Origin: Chloroflexota bacterium | Lineage (GTDB): Bacteria; Chloroflexota; Anaerolineae; Aggregatilineales; Phototrophicaceae | DNA length: 37,774 bases | Direction of reading: 5' to 3' | NCBI GenBank assembly: GCA_003696565.1 | Contig: RFHA01000202.1 | Location: 1 to 37,774 of the forward strand | In this document: positions 1-8,349 of the stretch, in pieces | How the letters are laid out: every line of letters begins with the position of its first letter | Numbering within the stretch: position 1 is the stretch's first letter | Translations under genes and position numbers: made by a program | The notes under the pieces: model-generated | Told to the model about the DNA's origin: nothing | The model's input: only the letters and a program-made list of their open reading frames with translations | Databases searched by the model: none

Positions 1-141
1 GCTATATTGTTCTGATGAGACTATGAACTTACTAGGCTGCTCATAATCAAGTGCTAGCGCAAGCTCCTTCACCTCCCACGGGGCGGCGTTGCGGAATTCA
101 GGAAAGCGCAGGCGGGGCACCACGGTCTTTTTCTTAGGCAT
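1..141 (-). CDS. hsdS: Type I restriction specificity subunit HsdS, 5' part only
   Basis: This is the N-terminal 47 codons of a minus-strand gene that runs off the left edge. It starts at ATG 141 and is preceded by a GGAGG ribosome site at 150-154. The peptide begins MPKKKTVVPRLRFPEF and goes on NAAPWEVKEL. The L-R-F-P-E-F stretch followed by W-x-x-x-x-L is the usual start of HsdS specificity subunits, where it precedes the first target-recognition domain. HsdS gives the HsdM/HsdR complex its DNA sequence specificity. Its start overlaps the stop of hsdR by 8 bases, so the two are translationally coupled. The assignment rests on a short segment plus the hsdR context. No hsdM is visible here and it should lie further left. 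Confidence 0.72.
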   Translation of the reverse strand, partial: MPKKKTVVPRLRFPEFRNAAPWEVKELALALDYEQPSKFIVSSEQYS

Positions 142-3112
142 GGTCGTATACCTCCAGCCCGGAAATCTCTTTGCCCTGTGCCAGCTTTCTGAGCAGCGGC
201 GCAAGGTCGTCCATCAGTGCCAGTTCCTTTTGCGCCCGCGCCTTCCAGCCCAGCCCCAAAGGCTCCATCAGATCAGTGAGGGCTTTGGGGTCAAAGATCA
301 TGCGGTATAAGATGCTATCTACAAAGTTCTGCAATGCATCGCGCGCAAGTCCGTGCTTTTCGGCAATCGCGGTGAGTTCGTGGGCGTATTTTTCAGACTT
401 AAAGCGTTCATAACCGGCGCGGATTTCTGCCTCGCTCAAGCCCTCCCCTTCTTTCAGGGTGTTCACATATTCAATGATCTCCTCGCGCTCGTCGAGGAAC
501 TTAGCATTGCTGCGCAGCAAGCCGATGAGCTGCTCGCGGGTCATCTTATGCCGAGATGGTCGCTTGTCGCTAAAGCGGGCGATGAGCTTCATGATGTAGT
601 CGTAATCAATCAGCGCCGAGTCAAATAGCACAAACTCAAAATCAAGTTGCTCGATTATGTCGTTGGGGTCGGCACTCTTGCCTTGGCGCGCCTGGAGATC
701 CTTAGCAAGATCGAGATAGACACCCCGAAAGGCGCGATGTGTGTCCTCCGGCATGGTCTTTTCGATGGTCTGGCGGGTGTCTTGGTCTAGGTCACTGTAC
801 TGGTCGAGCTGGGTGCGCAGCCGCTGCACTTCTTTGAAGGTGTTGATGAAGGTGGCACGGGCTTCATCGCCGCGCAGGTTGGTCACTTCTTCCGGTTTGC
901 AGTCGAGTCCCTGCGACTTCATAAACGCTTCGAGCTGCTCAACTGCCTCCTTGAATCTCTTGACCACAACGGGCGCAGGGTCCACCAGCCAAATCTCGTG
1001 GGCATGCTCGCCAGCCTCGCCAGAAAAGAGGGCGATAGCCTCGTCCACAGCCTCGTTCTGGGCGCGGAAATCGAGGATGTTGCCGTAGGGCTTGCTATCG
1101 TTAAGCACGCGGTTGGTGCGTGAAAAGGCTTGAATAAGTCCGTGGTGTTTCAGATTCTTATCCACATACAGGGTATTGAGGTATTGCGAGTCAAAACCAG
1201 TCAGCAGCATATCGACAACGATGGTTATATCAATTTTCTGCTCATGTCGCACGTCACTATTGGGATATTTCTGGTCTTTGATGCGCTGCTGAACATCTTG
1301 GTAATAGCCGTCAAAAGTGGTAAGGTCAAAATTGGTGCCATAACGGGCGTTGTAATCGGCAATGATCGCCTTGAGTGCTTCTTTTTTCTTATTAGGCTCC
1401 TGTTGGTTATCGGCAAGCTCCTGTGGCAGGTCTTCCTGCAGCTGGGCAATGTCGCGGTTACCGTCTGCGGGTGGTGAGAAGACGCAAGCGATGTTCAAGG
1501 GCTGAAAGGTTTCATCCTCTGCCTGCCGCCTAGCCTGAATCTCTTGGAACAGGTGATAATACTCGATAGCATCGTTGATGCTGGCAGTAGCAAGCAGCGC
1601 ATTGAACCGACGTTGATTAGTAACTTGATCGTGCTTGTCGAGAATTGCCTCAACCACTTTTTGCTTGGCGAGCGTCTCGCCCGGTTTCACTGGTGCGCCC
1701 TCAGGCTTGTAGTAGTCCACGTGAAAGCGCAGCACATTGCCGTCGTCAATGGCGTGGGTGATGGTGTAAGCATGGAGTTCTTTGTCGAATACGTCAAAGG
1801 TGGTCACCATGCGTGCCTCGGTGCCCTCAATGGTGCGGTAGGTGGCATTTGGCTTAAAAATGGGCGTACCAGTAAACCCAAAGAGCTGGGCATTAGGGAA
1901 AAATTCACGGATGGCTTTGTGATTCTCACCGAACTGGGAGCGATGGCACTCGTCAAAAATGAAGACGATGCGCTTGTCGCGCAGCGGTTCTAGCCGCTTA
2001 CGGTATTCCTTGCGATGGTTCGCATCCAATGCTAGCCCCAGCTTCTGGATGGTAGTGACGATCACCTTGTCGGCGTAATCGTCAGATAGTAGCCGCTGTA
2101 CTAGCGTTTCGGTGTTGGTGTTTTCCTCCACGCAACCGGGCTGAAAGCGGTTGAACTCTTGGCGGGTCTGACGGTCGAGGTCTTTACGATCCACAACAAA
2201 CAGCACTTTGTGGATATCGGGGTTGTCCTTGAGCAAGGTCGAAGCTTTGAACGAGGTGAGCGTCTTGCCGCTGCCGGTGGTGTGCCAAATATAACCGTTA
2301 CCGCGATTTTGGTCGATGCAGTCCACAATCTTCTTGACCGCGTAGATCTGATAAGGGCGCATTATCATCAGCTTGCGCTCGATTTGGAGCAGCACCATGT
2401 AACGGCTGATGATCTCTGTAAGCCTACACTTGCTAAGAAACGCTTCAGCAAAATCGTCAAGATAATCGATCTTCTTGTTATCGCAGTTAGCCCATTTGTA
2501 AATTGGGAGGAATCTCTCATTTGCATCGAAAGCGAAGTGCTCAGCGTTGTTGTTGGCGAAATACCAAGTAGTTGTGCGATTGCTGACAATGAAAAGCTGC
2601 ATGAAGCACAAGAGTGTGTTGGTGTAACCGTTGCCCGGATCGCGCTTGTACTCTACGATTTGCTGCATCGCGCGGCGGGGGCTGACTCCCAGCGTTTTCA
2701 GTTCAATCTGCACCAGCGGCAGACCGTTGATGAGTAGGATCACGTCATAGCGTTGGTGGCTCGATCTGGTGTTGATGCGCAGCTGATTAATAACCTCAAA
2801 CTCGTTTTTGCACCAGTCTGTGAGGTTAACAAGTTGGTAGTGTAACGGCGTGCCGTCCTCGCGCTCGAAGGTGTTGCGGTGGCGCAGCCGCTCAGAACAA
2901 GCAAATACATCTTCGCTGACGATCTCATTGAGCAGGCGATTAAACTCAGCATCAGTGAGCTGAACCTTGTTAAGTGCCTCAAACTTCTGACGGAAATTGC
3001 GCTCCAGTGCGTCGCGGTCTCTGATGTCACTGCGGTAAGTGTACTTGAGTGCTTGCAGTTTTTCGATCAGGTCGTGTTCGATTTTTTGTTCGTTGGTTTT
3101 ATATTCGCTCAA
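134..3112 (-). CDS. hsdR: Type I restriction endonuclease subunit R (HsdR)
   Basis: This 992-residue protein is the ATP-dependent translocase/nuclease subunit of a type I restriction enzyme, which cuts unmodified DNA far from its recognition site. An N-terminal PD-(D/E)xK nuclease is visible as D123 in YDVILLINGLP followed by QIELK (E137-x-K139). The helicase motor has Walker A TTGSGKT at about 278-284, a DECH box in FIFDECHRSQF, and GFTGTP shortly after. The C-terminal third is helical, as in the family, and the length is typical. ATG 3112 is preceded by GGAAGG on the minus strand. It overlaps hsdS by 8 bases, giving the order R then S. The absence of HsdM from this window is the only gap. 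The identification is firm. Confidence 0.96.
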   Translation of the reverse strand: MSEYKTNEQKIEHDLIEKLQALKYTYRSDIRDRDALERNFRQKFEALNKVQLTDAEFNRLLNEIVSEDVFACSERLRHRNTFEREDGTPLHYQLVNLTDWCKNEFEVINQLRINTRSSHQRYDVILLINGLPLVQIELKTLGVSPRRAMQQIVEYKRDPGNGYTNTLLCFMQLFIVSNRTTTWYFANNNAEHFAFDANERFLPIYKWANCDNKKIDYLDDFAEAFLSKCRLTEIISRYMVLLQIERKLMIMRPYQIYAVKKIVDCIDQNRGNGYIWHTTGSGKTLTSFKASTLLKDNPDIHKVLFVVDRKDLDRQTRQEFNRFQPGCVEENTNTETLVQRLLSDDYADKVIVTTIQKLGLALDANHRKEYRKRLEPLRDKRIVFIFDECHRSQFGENHKAIREFFPNAQLFGFTGTPIFKPNATYRTIEGTEARMVTTFDVFDKELHAYTITHAIDDGNVLRFHVDYYKPEGAPVKPGETLAKQKVVEAILDKHDQVTNQRRFNALLATASINDAIEYYHLFQEIQARRQAEDETFQPLNIACVFSPPADGNRDIAQLQEDLPQELADNQQEPNKKKEALKAIIADYNARYGTNFDLTTFDGYYQDVQQRIKDQKYPNSDVRHEQKIDITIVVDMLLTGFDSQYLNTLYVDKNLKHHGLIQAFSRTNRVLNDSKPYGNILDFRAQNEAVDEAIALFSGEAGEHAHEIWLVDPAPVVVKRFKEAVEQLEAFMKSQGLDCKPEEVTNLRGDEARATFINTFKEVQRLRTQLDQYSDLDQDTRQTIEKTMPEDTHRAFRGVYLDLAKDLQARQGKSADPNDIIEQLDFEFVLFDSALIDYDYIMKLIARFSDKRPSRHKMTREQLIGLLRSNAKFLDEREEIIEYVNTLKEGEGLSEAEIRAGYERFKSEKYAHELTAIAEKHGLARDALQNFVDSILYRMIFDPKALTDLMEPLGLGWKARAQKELALMDDLAPLLRKLAQGKEISGLEVYDHA

Positions 3113-3539
3113 TATTGCTTTTCCTTCCTGTGCTCACGACGTGACTATGTTAGTCTATAATTGGGCTTCTTACCCCTCAAGCGTAGCGGATTAACCGGCT
3201 GGATGCAGCAACCACGAAAATCACAAGACACTATCACCGCCCAGTATTTATTAGGAGTATCGAAGAAAAGATTGTCTCGCCTTGATGTTTTGTGTTTCAG
3301 CTATATGAAATCTTATCATCGCACTTGATCTAAGTGAAAAAGCTTACGGTTAATAATAACGAATGTCAAGAGATTTGACAAAATGCACCCCATAAAGCCC
3401 TTTAGTTGATCTAAAGGAATGTAAGGTATTGATTGCATTTGAGTCGGAAATTTTACCGCACCGATTCTGAAATTTTTCAACCTCCCCCACTATCCCACTT
3501 TGTATACTGATACTACTGATTATTTGACATCGAGGTGAT
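3113..3539. other. Intergenic region between divergent hsdR and mobilisation operon; inverted repeat 3399-3417
   Basis: This 427-base, relatively AT-rich stretch holds no convincing gene. It must carry promoters for both divergent operons. The clearest structure is a perfect 7-bp inverted repeat, CCTTTAG/CTAAAGG, with a 5-base loop at 3399-3417. It sits about 120 bases upstream of the RHH and relaxase genes. Origins of transfer commonly lie just upstream of relaxosome genes and contain such hairpins, so this is my best oriT candidate, but no known nic sequence is recognisable. A TATACT hexamer at 3503-3508 could be a -10 box for the mobilisation operon, although no good -35 accompanies it. 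Confidence 0.3.
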
Positions 3540-3902
3540 ATGTCCAAAAAATCCGTCCGCCGCAGCCTCTCAATGACTCCACAGATGGCACAGCGGATCA
3601 ACCAGATTGCCAGCACTAAACCGCGTAACATCACCGAAGCCGACCTCATCCGTGAGGCGATCCGCCGCTACCTGGATGAGCAGGATGACTTGGCAGGCAG
3701 CCGTAAGCACTTCCAACGATCCTTCCGCCAGCGAATCGACCAGATCGAGGAAGCGGTCACGTTTCAGCTTAACGTCCTGATTTTCCTGCTGGATGCAGAT
3801 GAAGATCAACTACGTGAAGCGATCATCGCCGCCCGTGAACGTGGCGAAACCCTGCTGGCACAAATGAAGGCGGTTCGTGCCGTTGAGGAGATTGATAATT
3901 GA
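3540..3902 (+). CDS. Ribbon-helix-helix protein, probable relaxosome accessory/regulator
   Basis: This 120-residue protein starts with a short basic segment and a strand (SVRRSLSMTPQMAQRINQIA), then helices containing ITEADLIREAIRRYLDEQ. That is the pattern of MetJ/Arc/CopG ribbon-helix-helix DNA-binding domains (residues about 5-48). The rest (about 60-115) is charged and helical, probably an oligomerisation or partner-binding region. RHH proteins next to relaxases (MobC, TraY and NikA types) bind oriT and often repress their own operon, which is the role I infer. Its stop TGA (3900-3902) overlaps the TTG start of the next gene in TTGA, implying translational coupling. GAGGTGAT immediately precedes ATG 3540. 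Confidence 0.72.
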   Translation: MSKKSVRRSLSMTPQMAQRINQIASTKPRNITEADLIREAIRRYLDEQDDLAGSRKHFQRSFRQRIDQIEEAVTFQLNVLIFLLDADEDQLREAIIAARERGETLLAQMKAVRAVEEIDN

Positions 3903-4552
3903 GTAAAGCGATCATCGTTGTCGATTTCGCCTACAAAGGGACGAAACGTAAGGGACACGGCACCGGTCGCAAAGGATTGAGTTCCACGCTCAAATACCTA
4001 CAATACCGTGACAAAATTCAGAACCAGCTTGCTGAGAACCGCGATTACGAACGCTGGCAAGATCGTGGGATGGGCTTGCACTGGCGTGACATTCTCAAGA
4101 ACAGCGATCAAATGCAGAGTAAGCACGTGCTTGCGTGGACATGGGTCATCTCCCCTGCCCCGGATTTGATGGCTCTGATACCTGAACACAAACGGCGTGA
4201 TTTCGTCTGTGATTTAACTGAGTGCATCGTAGAGGACTACTACACCGAACGCGGCTTTGATCTGCCCGAATACAGCTATATTCTCCACGACCGCCCTACT
4301 GACGATGAGGGACTTCAGCAGCTTCACACGCATGTCATTTTGCCCGGAACAGCACCCTCAATCGCTGAACGGCTGCCCGTCTACAACAACAAGGAACGGG
4401 AACATGACGTTTTGTTCCGTCAAGTCGCATCACGGCACTTCACCAAGATGCTGGATGATGTCGTTGGACCCGAATGGCGACGCAAGCGTGAGGAAGAACA
4501 CGAAGTTAAACCGGAGGTCGATGACTTCGATGCCTGGTTCCCAAGAAACTAA
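3899..4552 (+). CDS. Putative short HUH-type relaxase
   Basis: The 217-residue product starts at TTG 3899, which overlaps the upstream stop. Residues 130-150 contain HDRPTDDEGLQQLHTHVILP, with H130, H143 and H145. A histidine pair inside a hydrophobic strand followed by a Pro/Gly turn resembles motif III of HUH relaxases, where histidines bind the metal. Candidate catalytic tyrosines lie in LKYLQYRD (Y33, Y36). The protein sits between an RHH protein and a VirD4 coupling protein, exactly where a relaxase is expected. It is very short for the family: known relaxases usually exceed 300 residues, and no helicase or primase domain follows. I call it a relaxase from motif plus context. It could instead be an inactive relaxase-like partner. 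Confidence 0.6.
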   Translation: MSKAIIVVDFAYKGTKRKGHGTGRKGLSSTLKYLQYRDKIQNQLAENRDYERWQDRGMGLHWRDILKNSDQMQSKHVLAWTWVISPAPDLMALIPEHKRRDFVCDLTECIVEDYYTERGFDLPEYSYILHDRPTDDEGLQQLHTHVILPGTAPSIAERLPVYNNKEREHDVLFRQVASRHFTKMLDDVVGPEWRRKREEEHEVKPEVDDFDAWFPRN

Positions 4553-4561
4553 AGGACTGAC

Positions 4562-4777
4562 ATGACAACCTTGAAACCACAAACCGCACTGGGCGGATTC
4601 GCTTTGCTCACCGTGCTTCTAGCGGGCACTGCTATCGGATATATACTCGGCTTCGGCTTTGATGAAGCCCTCTACCTGGCAACGCTGTTTCTCATTCTCA
4701 TTGCCTGGGCATTTAACCGCTGTCTGCTGCGCCGGACAACCGAACAGAACGAAGATAATACGGAGGATGGCCTGTGA
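4562..4777 (+). CDS. Small two-helix membrane protein of the mobilisation operon
   Basis: This 71-residue protein has two hydrophobic segments, about residues 11-31 (GGFALLTVLLAGTAIGYILG) and 36-53 (ALYLATLFLILIAWAF), then a charged tail ending in an acidic stretch. It starts 9 bases after the putative relaxase stop and overlaps the VirD4 start in GTGA. I do not recognise the family. Its place immediately before the coupling protein suggests an inner-membrane partner of VirD4 or of the secretion channel, but this is inferred only from position. Confidence 0.6.
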   Translation: MTTLKPQTALGGFALLTVLLAGTAIGYILGFGFDEALYLATLFLILIAWAFNRCLLRRTTEQNEDNTEDGL

Positions 4778-6771
4778 TCTATTGGTTGTTCACCGACGGA
4801 CGCGAGCTGCTGGACAGCCTGCTCATCCCACTATCGTGTCTGGCGCTGCTCATGCCGCTGATCGTCAGTGCCGTTTTCGGTGCAGGTATCCAGCGCAGCA
4901 GCGAATTACAGAGTATCTCCGACTGGAAACGCGGGCTGAAGCTGTTCACACATGGAATTGTGCTACTGGGAATCACAACGATTTACCTGTCTCTGGCAAG
5001 TAACTTCGCTATCGAGACAGTACGCGGCAGACAATCCACCAACACCTTCATTCGCACCATTGCTGGTGGACCGGGAAACATCGACCATATGCGTTTATTT
5101 GGCTTCGGAGTCATGTTGTTGTTTATCTGGGTCGTGATTTCTATTGGATTGCACAACGGACTCAAGAACGGCGGTTGGCTACGCGAGCGTGTGGATCGTC
5201 TGCGGACACCACAGGTCAGGCGCGGTGCGTTGGGGTCATCACACTTCTGCTCGCAGCGCGAGTACAAACGCTTTCGCCGTGAAGACTCGCAAGGACTGAC
5301 GCTGCTCGGTGCGTTCTGGGGCGAGAGCAAGCGGCGGCTCGACCTGGGCACCGGACGTTTCTGTCTGGGTGGTGAGGACATCGCACGCGGTATTCTCACG
5401 CTCGGTGGTCCCGGTTCCGGTAAGACGCAGGGCATCATCCTGCCCGCCATTGCCGACCGGATGTTGGCCGGACACTCATTAGTCGTGGCTGACCCGCAGG
5501 GTGAAATCACCGGACACATTCTGAAGTATGCCACCGTCACACGCCATCTGGTCGTCGTACATGACCCGACTTCGACGATTGGCCCGCGCTACAATCTGGC
5601 ACAGGGCATCGACAACGTGTCCGATGCCCGTGCTATCGCCGATGTGCTAGTGCCTTCAGCGCAGGGTGATAACAAATTCTGGACAGATAGTGCTGCCGCA
5701 CTTTTAGCCGCCTGCCTGATCCGTTTCCCGAACTTGGGCGAAATCTATAACGCCATGAACGACCTCAAAGCATTGGCACAAAAACTTGCTGAGAAAAAAG
5801 ACGATGCTGCACTGTTGGCAAATAGCTTCATCGCCTCGGTGGGATCAGATGGTAAAGTCGCGTCCAACGTGGTGGCGACACTCGCGACAGCACTCACGGG
5901 TTGGGCTTCTACCGATGTACGCGACAACACAGCCACAGCTGACTTCGACGCGGAGTTGATCGTTGAACAACCGACCGTCGTCGTGCTGACCTGTCCCGGC
6001 AGAATGCGTGCTGTTTATGCTTCTTATCTCGGCGCGACACTGCGTAAGGTCATGCTTGATCTGGACACCATCGGCGAACGCAATCGTGGACCGCTGCCCA
6101 TGCCCGTCGGCGTGATCCTGGACGAGTTCCCCACGCTTGGCAAGCTGGACTCGCTGGTAGCGGACGTGAACCTGGTGCGTAAACGTCGCATCTCCATCCT
6201 GATCGGTGCCCAGACGAAGGGACAGTTCCACCTGATCTACGGCAACGAAGGTACACAAGCGTTATTCACAGGTCTGGCAACACAGATAATCTACGGCGGT
6301 TGCGATGCGGATACTGCTGAGTTTTATAGCAAAGCCAGCGGTACGGCGACACAAGAAGGCAGTGGTGATGACAAATACAGCCGGTCGCGCCCGCTACTGA
6401 CCGTCGATGAAGTCATCACGCCACAGGTGGGCAACTGTACGATATTCGCCCGTTACGTCGAAGCCGGGTTCGCCACGCAGGTCGTGCTGAATGCCCGGTT
6501 GACGCGCTTCTACGAGCGCGAGGACTGGAAACGCCGTTTGAAAACAGGTGAAAGCGTCGAGCCACTGCTGCTGGAGCGCGGTATCTCACTTGATTTAACC
6601 GTGCTGCCAACTGCCCCACCAGAAGAAATTAAGCGCGATAAACTGAGAGAGGCATATCAGATGGCAATGGACAAAGCCGGAGAAAAAGCGGAAAACACGC
6701 GCTTCACTCGCATGGACGATATGCGCCGCAAACACCAGGAGCGTAAAAATAAAGCGGAGGTAGCAGTATGA
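4774..6771 (+). CDS. virD4: VirD4/TraG-type conjugative coupling protein (T4CP)
   Basis: This 665-residue ATPase recruits relaxase-bound DNA to the secretion channel. It begins at GTG 4774. N-terminal membrane segments lie at about 17-37, 59-76 and 107-126. Walker A is GGPGSGKT at 211-218, followed by QGIILPAIADRM, and Walker B is VGVILDEFPTLGKLD with the DEF at about 450-452. DPQGEITGHI and the later RRISILIGAQTKGQF stretch are typical of TraG/VirD4 proteins. Length and domain order are normal for the family. It overlaps the HU-like gene downstream by 4 bases. The identification is secure; the substrate is presumably the nearby putative relaxase. Confidence 0.95.
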   Translation: MIYWLFTDGRELLDSLLIPLSCLALLMPLIVSAVFGAGIQRSSELQSISDWKRGLKLFTHGIVLLGITTIYLSLASNFAIETVRGRQSTNTFIRTIAGGPGNIDHMRLFGFGVMLLFIWVVISIGLHNGLKNGGWLRERVDRLRTPQVRRGALGSSHFCSQREYKRFRREDSQGLTLLGAFWGESKRRLDLGTGRFCLGGEDIARGILTLGGPGSGKTQGIILPAIADRMLAGHSLVVADPQGEITGHILKYATVTRHLVVVHDPTSTIGPRYNLAQGIDNVSDARAIADVLVPSAQGDNKFWTDSAAALLAACLIRFPNLGEIYNAMNDLKALAQKLAEKKDDAALLANSFIASVGSDGKVASNVVATLATALTGWASTDVRDNTATADFDAELIVEQPTVVVLTCPGRMRAVYASYLGATLRKVMLDLDTIGERNRGPLPMPVGVILDEFPTLGKLDSLVADVNLVRKRRISILIGAQTKGQFHLIYGNEGTQALFTGLATQIIYGGCDADTAEFYSKASGTATQEGSGDDKYSRSRPLLTVDEVITPQVGNCTIFARYVEAGFATQVVLNARLTRFYEREDWKRRLKTGESVEPLLLERGISLDLTVLPTAPPEEIKRDKLREAYQMAMDKAGEKAENTRFTRMDDMRRKHQERKNKAEVAV

Positions 6772-7055
6772 GTTTGAACAAGAACAAGATGGTGCGCGAG
6801 ATCGGGCGGCGCACCCGCTTGAAGAACCGCGATGTGCAGTTGATGCTGGAAACGCTCATTGACGTATGGACGGAAGAGCTTGTCGCAGGTGGGCGGATTG
6901 AGCTAGAGAACTTCCTCGTGTTGGAAACTCAGACCATCGACCGGGGTGAAAACGCCGGAACAGTCGGCGGCAAGGATGCTCCGCGCTACGTGCGGCGCGT
7001 GGTCGCGCGGGGAAGTAAAAAGATGCGAGGTTTGTTGAAGTATTTTGTTGAATAA
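6768..7055 (+). CDS. HU/IHF-family DNA-bending protein
   Basis: This is a 95-residue histone-like protein. The start MSLNKNKMVREIGRRTRLKN matches the helical N-terminus of HU/IHF. The central GGRIELENFLVLETQTIDRG corresponds to the conserved G-x-x-x-x-x-x-F-G-x-F strand region, with F-L replacing F-G. The arm is APRYVRRVVARGSKKMRG, where HU arms normally end in P-x-T-G-x. The product would bend DNA and could help assemble a nucleoprotein complex at oriT or the replication origin. It is the last gene of the mobilisation operon and starts in the ATGA overlap with virD4. It is more divergent in the arm than chromosomal HU, as expected for an element-borne copy. Confidence 0.82.
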   Translation: MSLNKNKMVREIGRRTRLKNRDVQLMLETLIDVWTEELVAGGRIELENFLVLETQTIDRGENAGTVGGKDAPRYVRRVVARGSKKMRGLLKYFVE

Positions 7056-7132
7056 CTATAGGTGTGCTGCCCATGCGTTGAATTTGAAAAAGTTACTTCC
7101 GATAAAAAATATGATTAAATCTATACTATTTC

Positions 7133-7168
7133 GTTGACTTTTGTTATATAATCTATTTTGAAGTCAAC
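7133..7168 (+). promoter_or_regulatory. Dyad operator with central -10 box upstream of the XRE/ImmA gene
   Basis: Perfect 8-bp arms GTTGACTT (7133-7140) and AAGTCAAC (7161-7168) flank a 20-base spacer. A consensus TATAAT (7147-7152) lies almost exactly at the dyad centre. The gene starts at 7189 behind CCAGGAGG. Autoregulation by the HTH domain of the protein encoded just downstream is the natural reading. No consensus -35 is visible 17 bases upstream of the -10. Confidence 0.65.
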
Positions 7169-7188
7169 AATTTAACCCAGGAGGTCGC

Positions 7189-8349
7189 ATGATCGCAGAA
7201 CGCATCCGTCAGGCACGCTTGGCTGCGGACCTCACGCAGGAACAACTAGCTGACAAAGTAGGAATGACCAAACAGGTCATTTCAAAATACGAAAATGGCA
7301 AGAGTCAGCCAAACGCATCGGTCATCATGAAGCTGGCACATGCACTCAATCAGGAACCAGGCTACTTTCTACGCCAACCGCAAACGACAGTGGATTGGTT
7401 GGGTTACCGCAGTAAAGCAACTCTAGGTGTAAAAGCTCGTGAAGGCATTCAGTACCGTGCTGAAACCTATGTCGAGCAGTATGTTTCACTGGCGGAAAAA
7501 CTGGCAATGGAACATCTCGAAACGCTACCTAGAAATCAGTCTGTCCAAACAGTTGATGAAGCAGAGAAACTAGCTTTACGGGTACGTCAAGATTGGTCAT
7601 TAGGTCATTTGCCGATTGATGACATTACACGCTTGATTGAGATCAAAGGCGGCATCGTTTTCGGTGAACAGCATGAACCTGATACCCGCTTTGACGGCTT
7701 GAGCGGGTGGATTAATGGGGAACGACCGGTCATTGTGCTTAACCTGTCCATGCCAACTGACCGCCGCCGTTTCAGTCTCGCACACGAACTAGCGCACTTG
7801 CTCATGGATGAGACATCAAACACACATAAAGATGTCGAGAAATTCGCTAACCGGTTCGCCGGGGCATTCATTGTCTCCAAAGAAGCGGCTCATCAGGAGT
7901 TGGGACTTCGACGTAATATGTTGAATCTCAATGAGTTGATAATACTGAAGCGTAAATACGGATTGAGCATCGCCGGATGGATTTACCGTGCGCGTGACCT
8001 CGACATCATCAGCGCTGCGACAGCTAGGCGACTGTGGCAGGAACTAGGAGAACTTGGGTGGCGTAAGCAAGAGCCAGTCGAACTAGAAGCAGAGGAAGCG
8101 CCAACGCGCCTGCGACAGATGGTGCTACGGGCACATGCTGAGGGCATAATCAGCCGAACACAAGCAGAAAATTTGTGTCCAGGATGTTTGCCACCAATCG
8201 AAAATAAACATAAGGTCTTGTCACCACGCGAGATCATGCGGCTGCCGTTTGAGGAGCGTCAACGCTTGCTTGCAGAGTCGGTAAAGGCAGCACAGGGCGA
8301 AGATTTCGAGTTACTTGAAGCTTTCGGTGAGGCAGATTTTGTCGATTAA
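7189..8349 (+). CDS. XRE-family HTH regulator fused to ImmA/IrrE metallopeptidase
   Basis: This 386-residue protein has an N-terminal Cro/C1 HTH (residues 1-60: RIRQARLAADLTQEQLADKV, then KQVISKYENGKSQP) joined to a zinc peptidase-like domain. The zinc site is HELAH at 199-203 within FSLAHELAHLLMDE. Proteins of this COG2856/ImmA group cleave or regulate repressors in mobile elements and stress responses, and some act as antitoxins. The C-terminal 100 residues are helical and include a CPGC pair near residue 330. It has its own dyad operator upstream and a good ribosome site. It overlaps the MazF-like gene, which suggests an antitoxin-like or switch role, but that is inference. No separate ImmR-type repressor is present. 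Confidence 0.9.
   Translation: MIAERIRQARLAADLTQEQLADKVGMTKQVISKYENGKSQPNASVIMKLAHALNQEPGYFLRQPQTTVDWLGYRSKATLGVKAREGIQYRAETYVEQYVSLAEKLAMEHLETLPRNQSVQTVDEAEKLALRVRQDWSLGHLPIDDITRLIEIKGGIVFGEQHEPDTRFDGLSGWINGERPVIVLNLSMPTDRRRFSLAHELAHLLMDETSNTHKDVEKFANRFAGAFIVSKEAAHQELGLRRNMLNLNELIILKRKYGLSIAGWIYRARDLDIISAATARRLWQELGELGWRKQEPVELEAEEAPTRLRQMVLRAHAEGIISRTQAENLCPGCLPPIENKHKVLSPREIMRLPFEERQRLLAESVKAAQGEDFELLEAFGEADFVD

Noticed and set aside
3452-3463. Shared 12-mer TTTACCGCACCG at 3452 and 29246
   Set aside because: It looked like an attachment-site core, but flanks differ on both sides, and dozens of chance 12-mer matches are expected in a window of this size.
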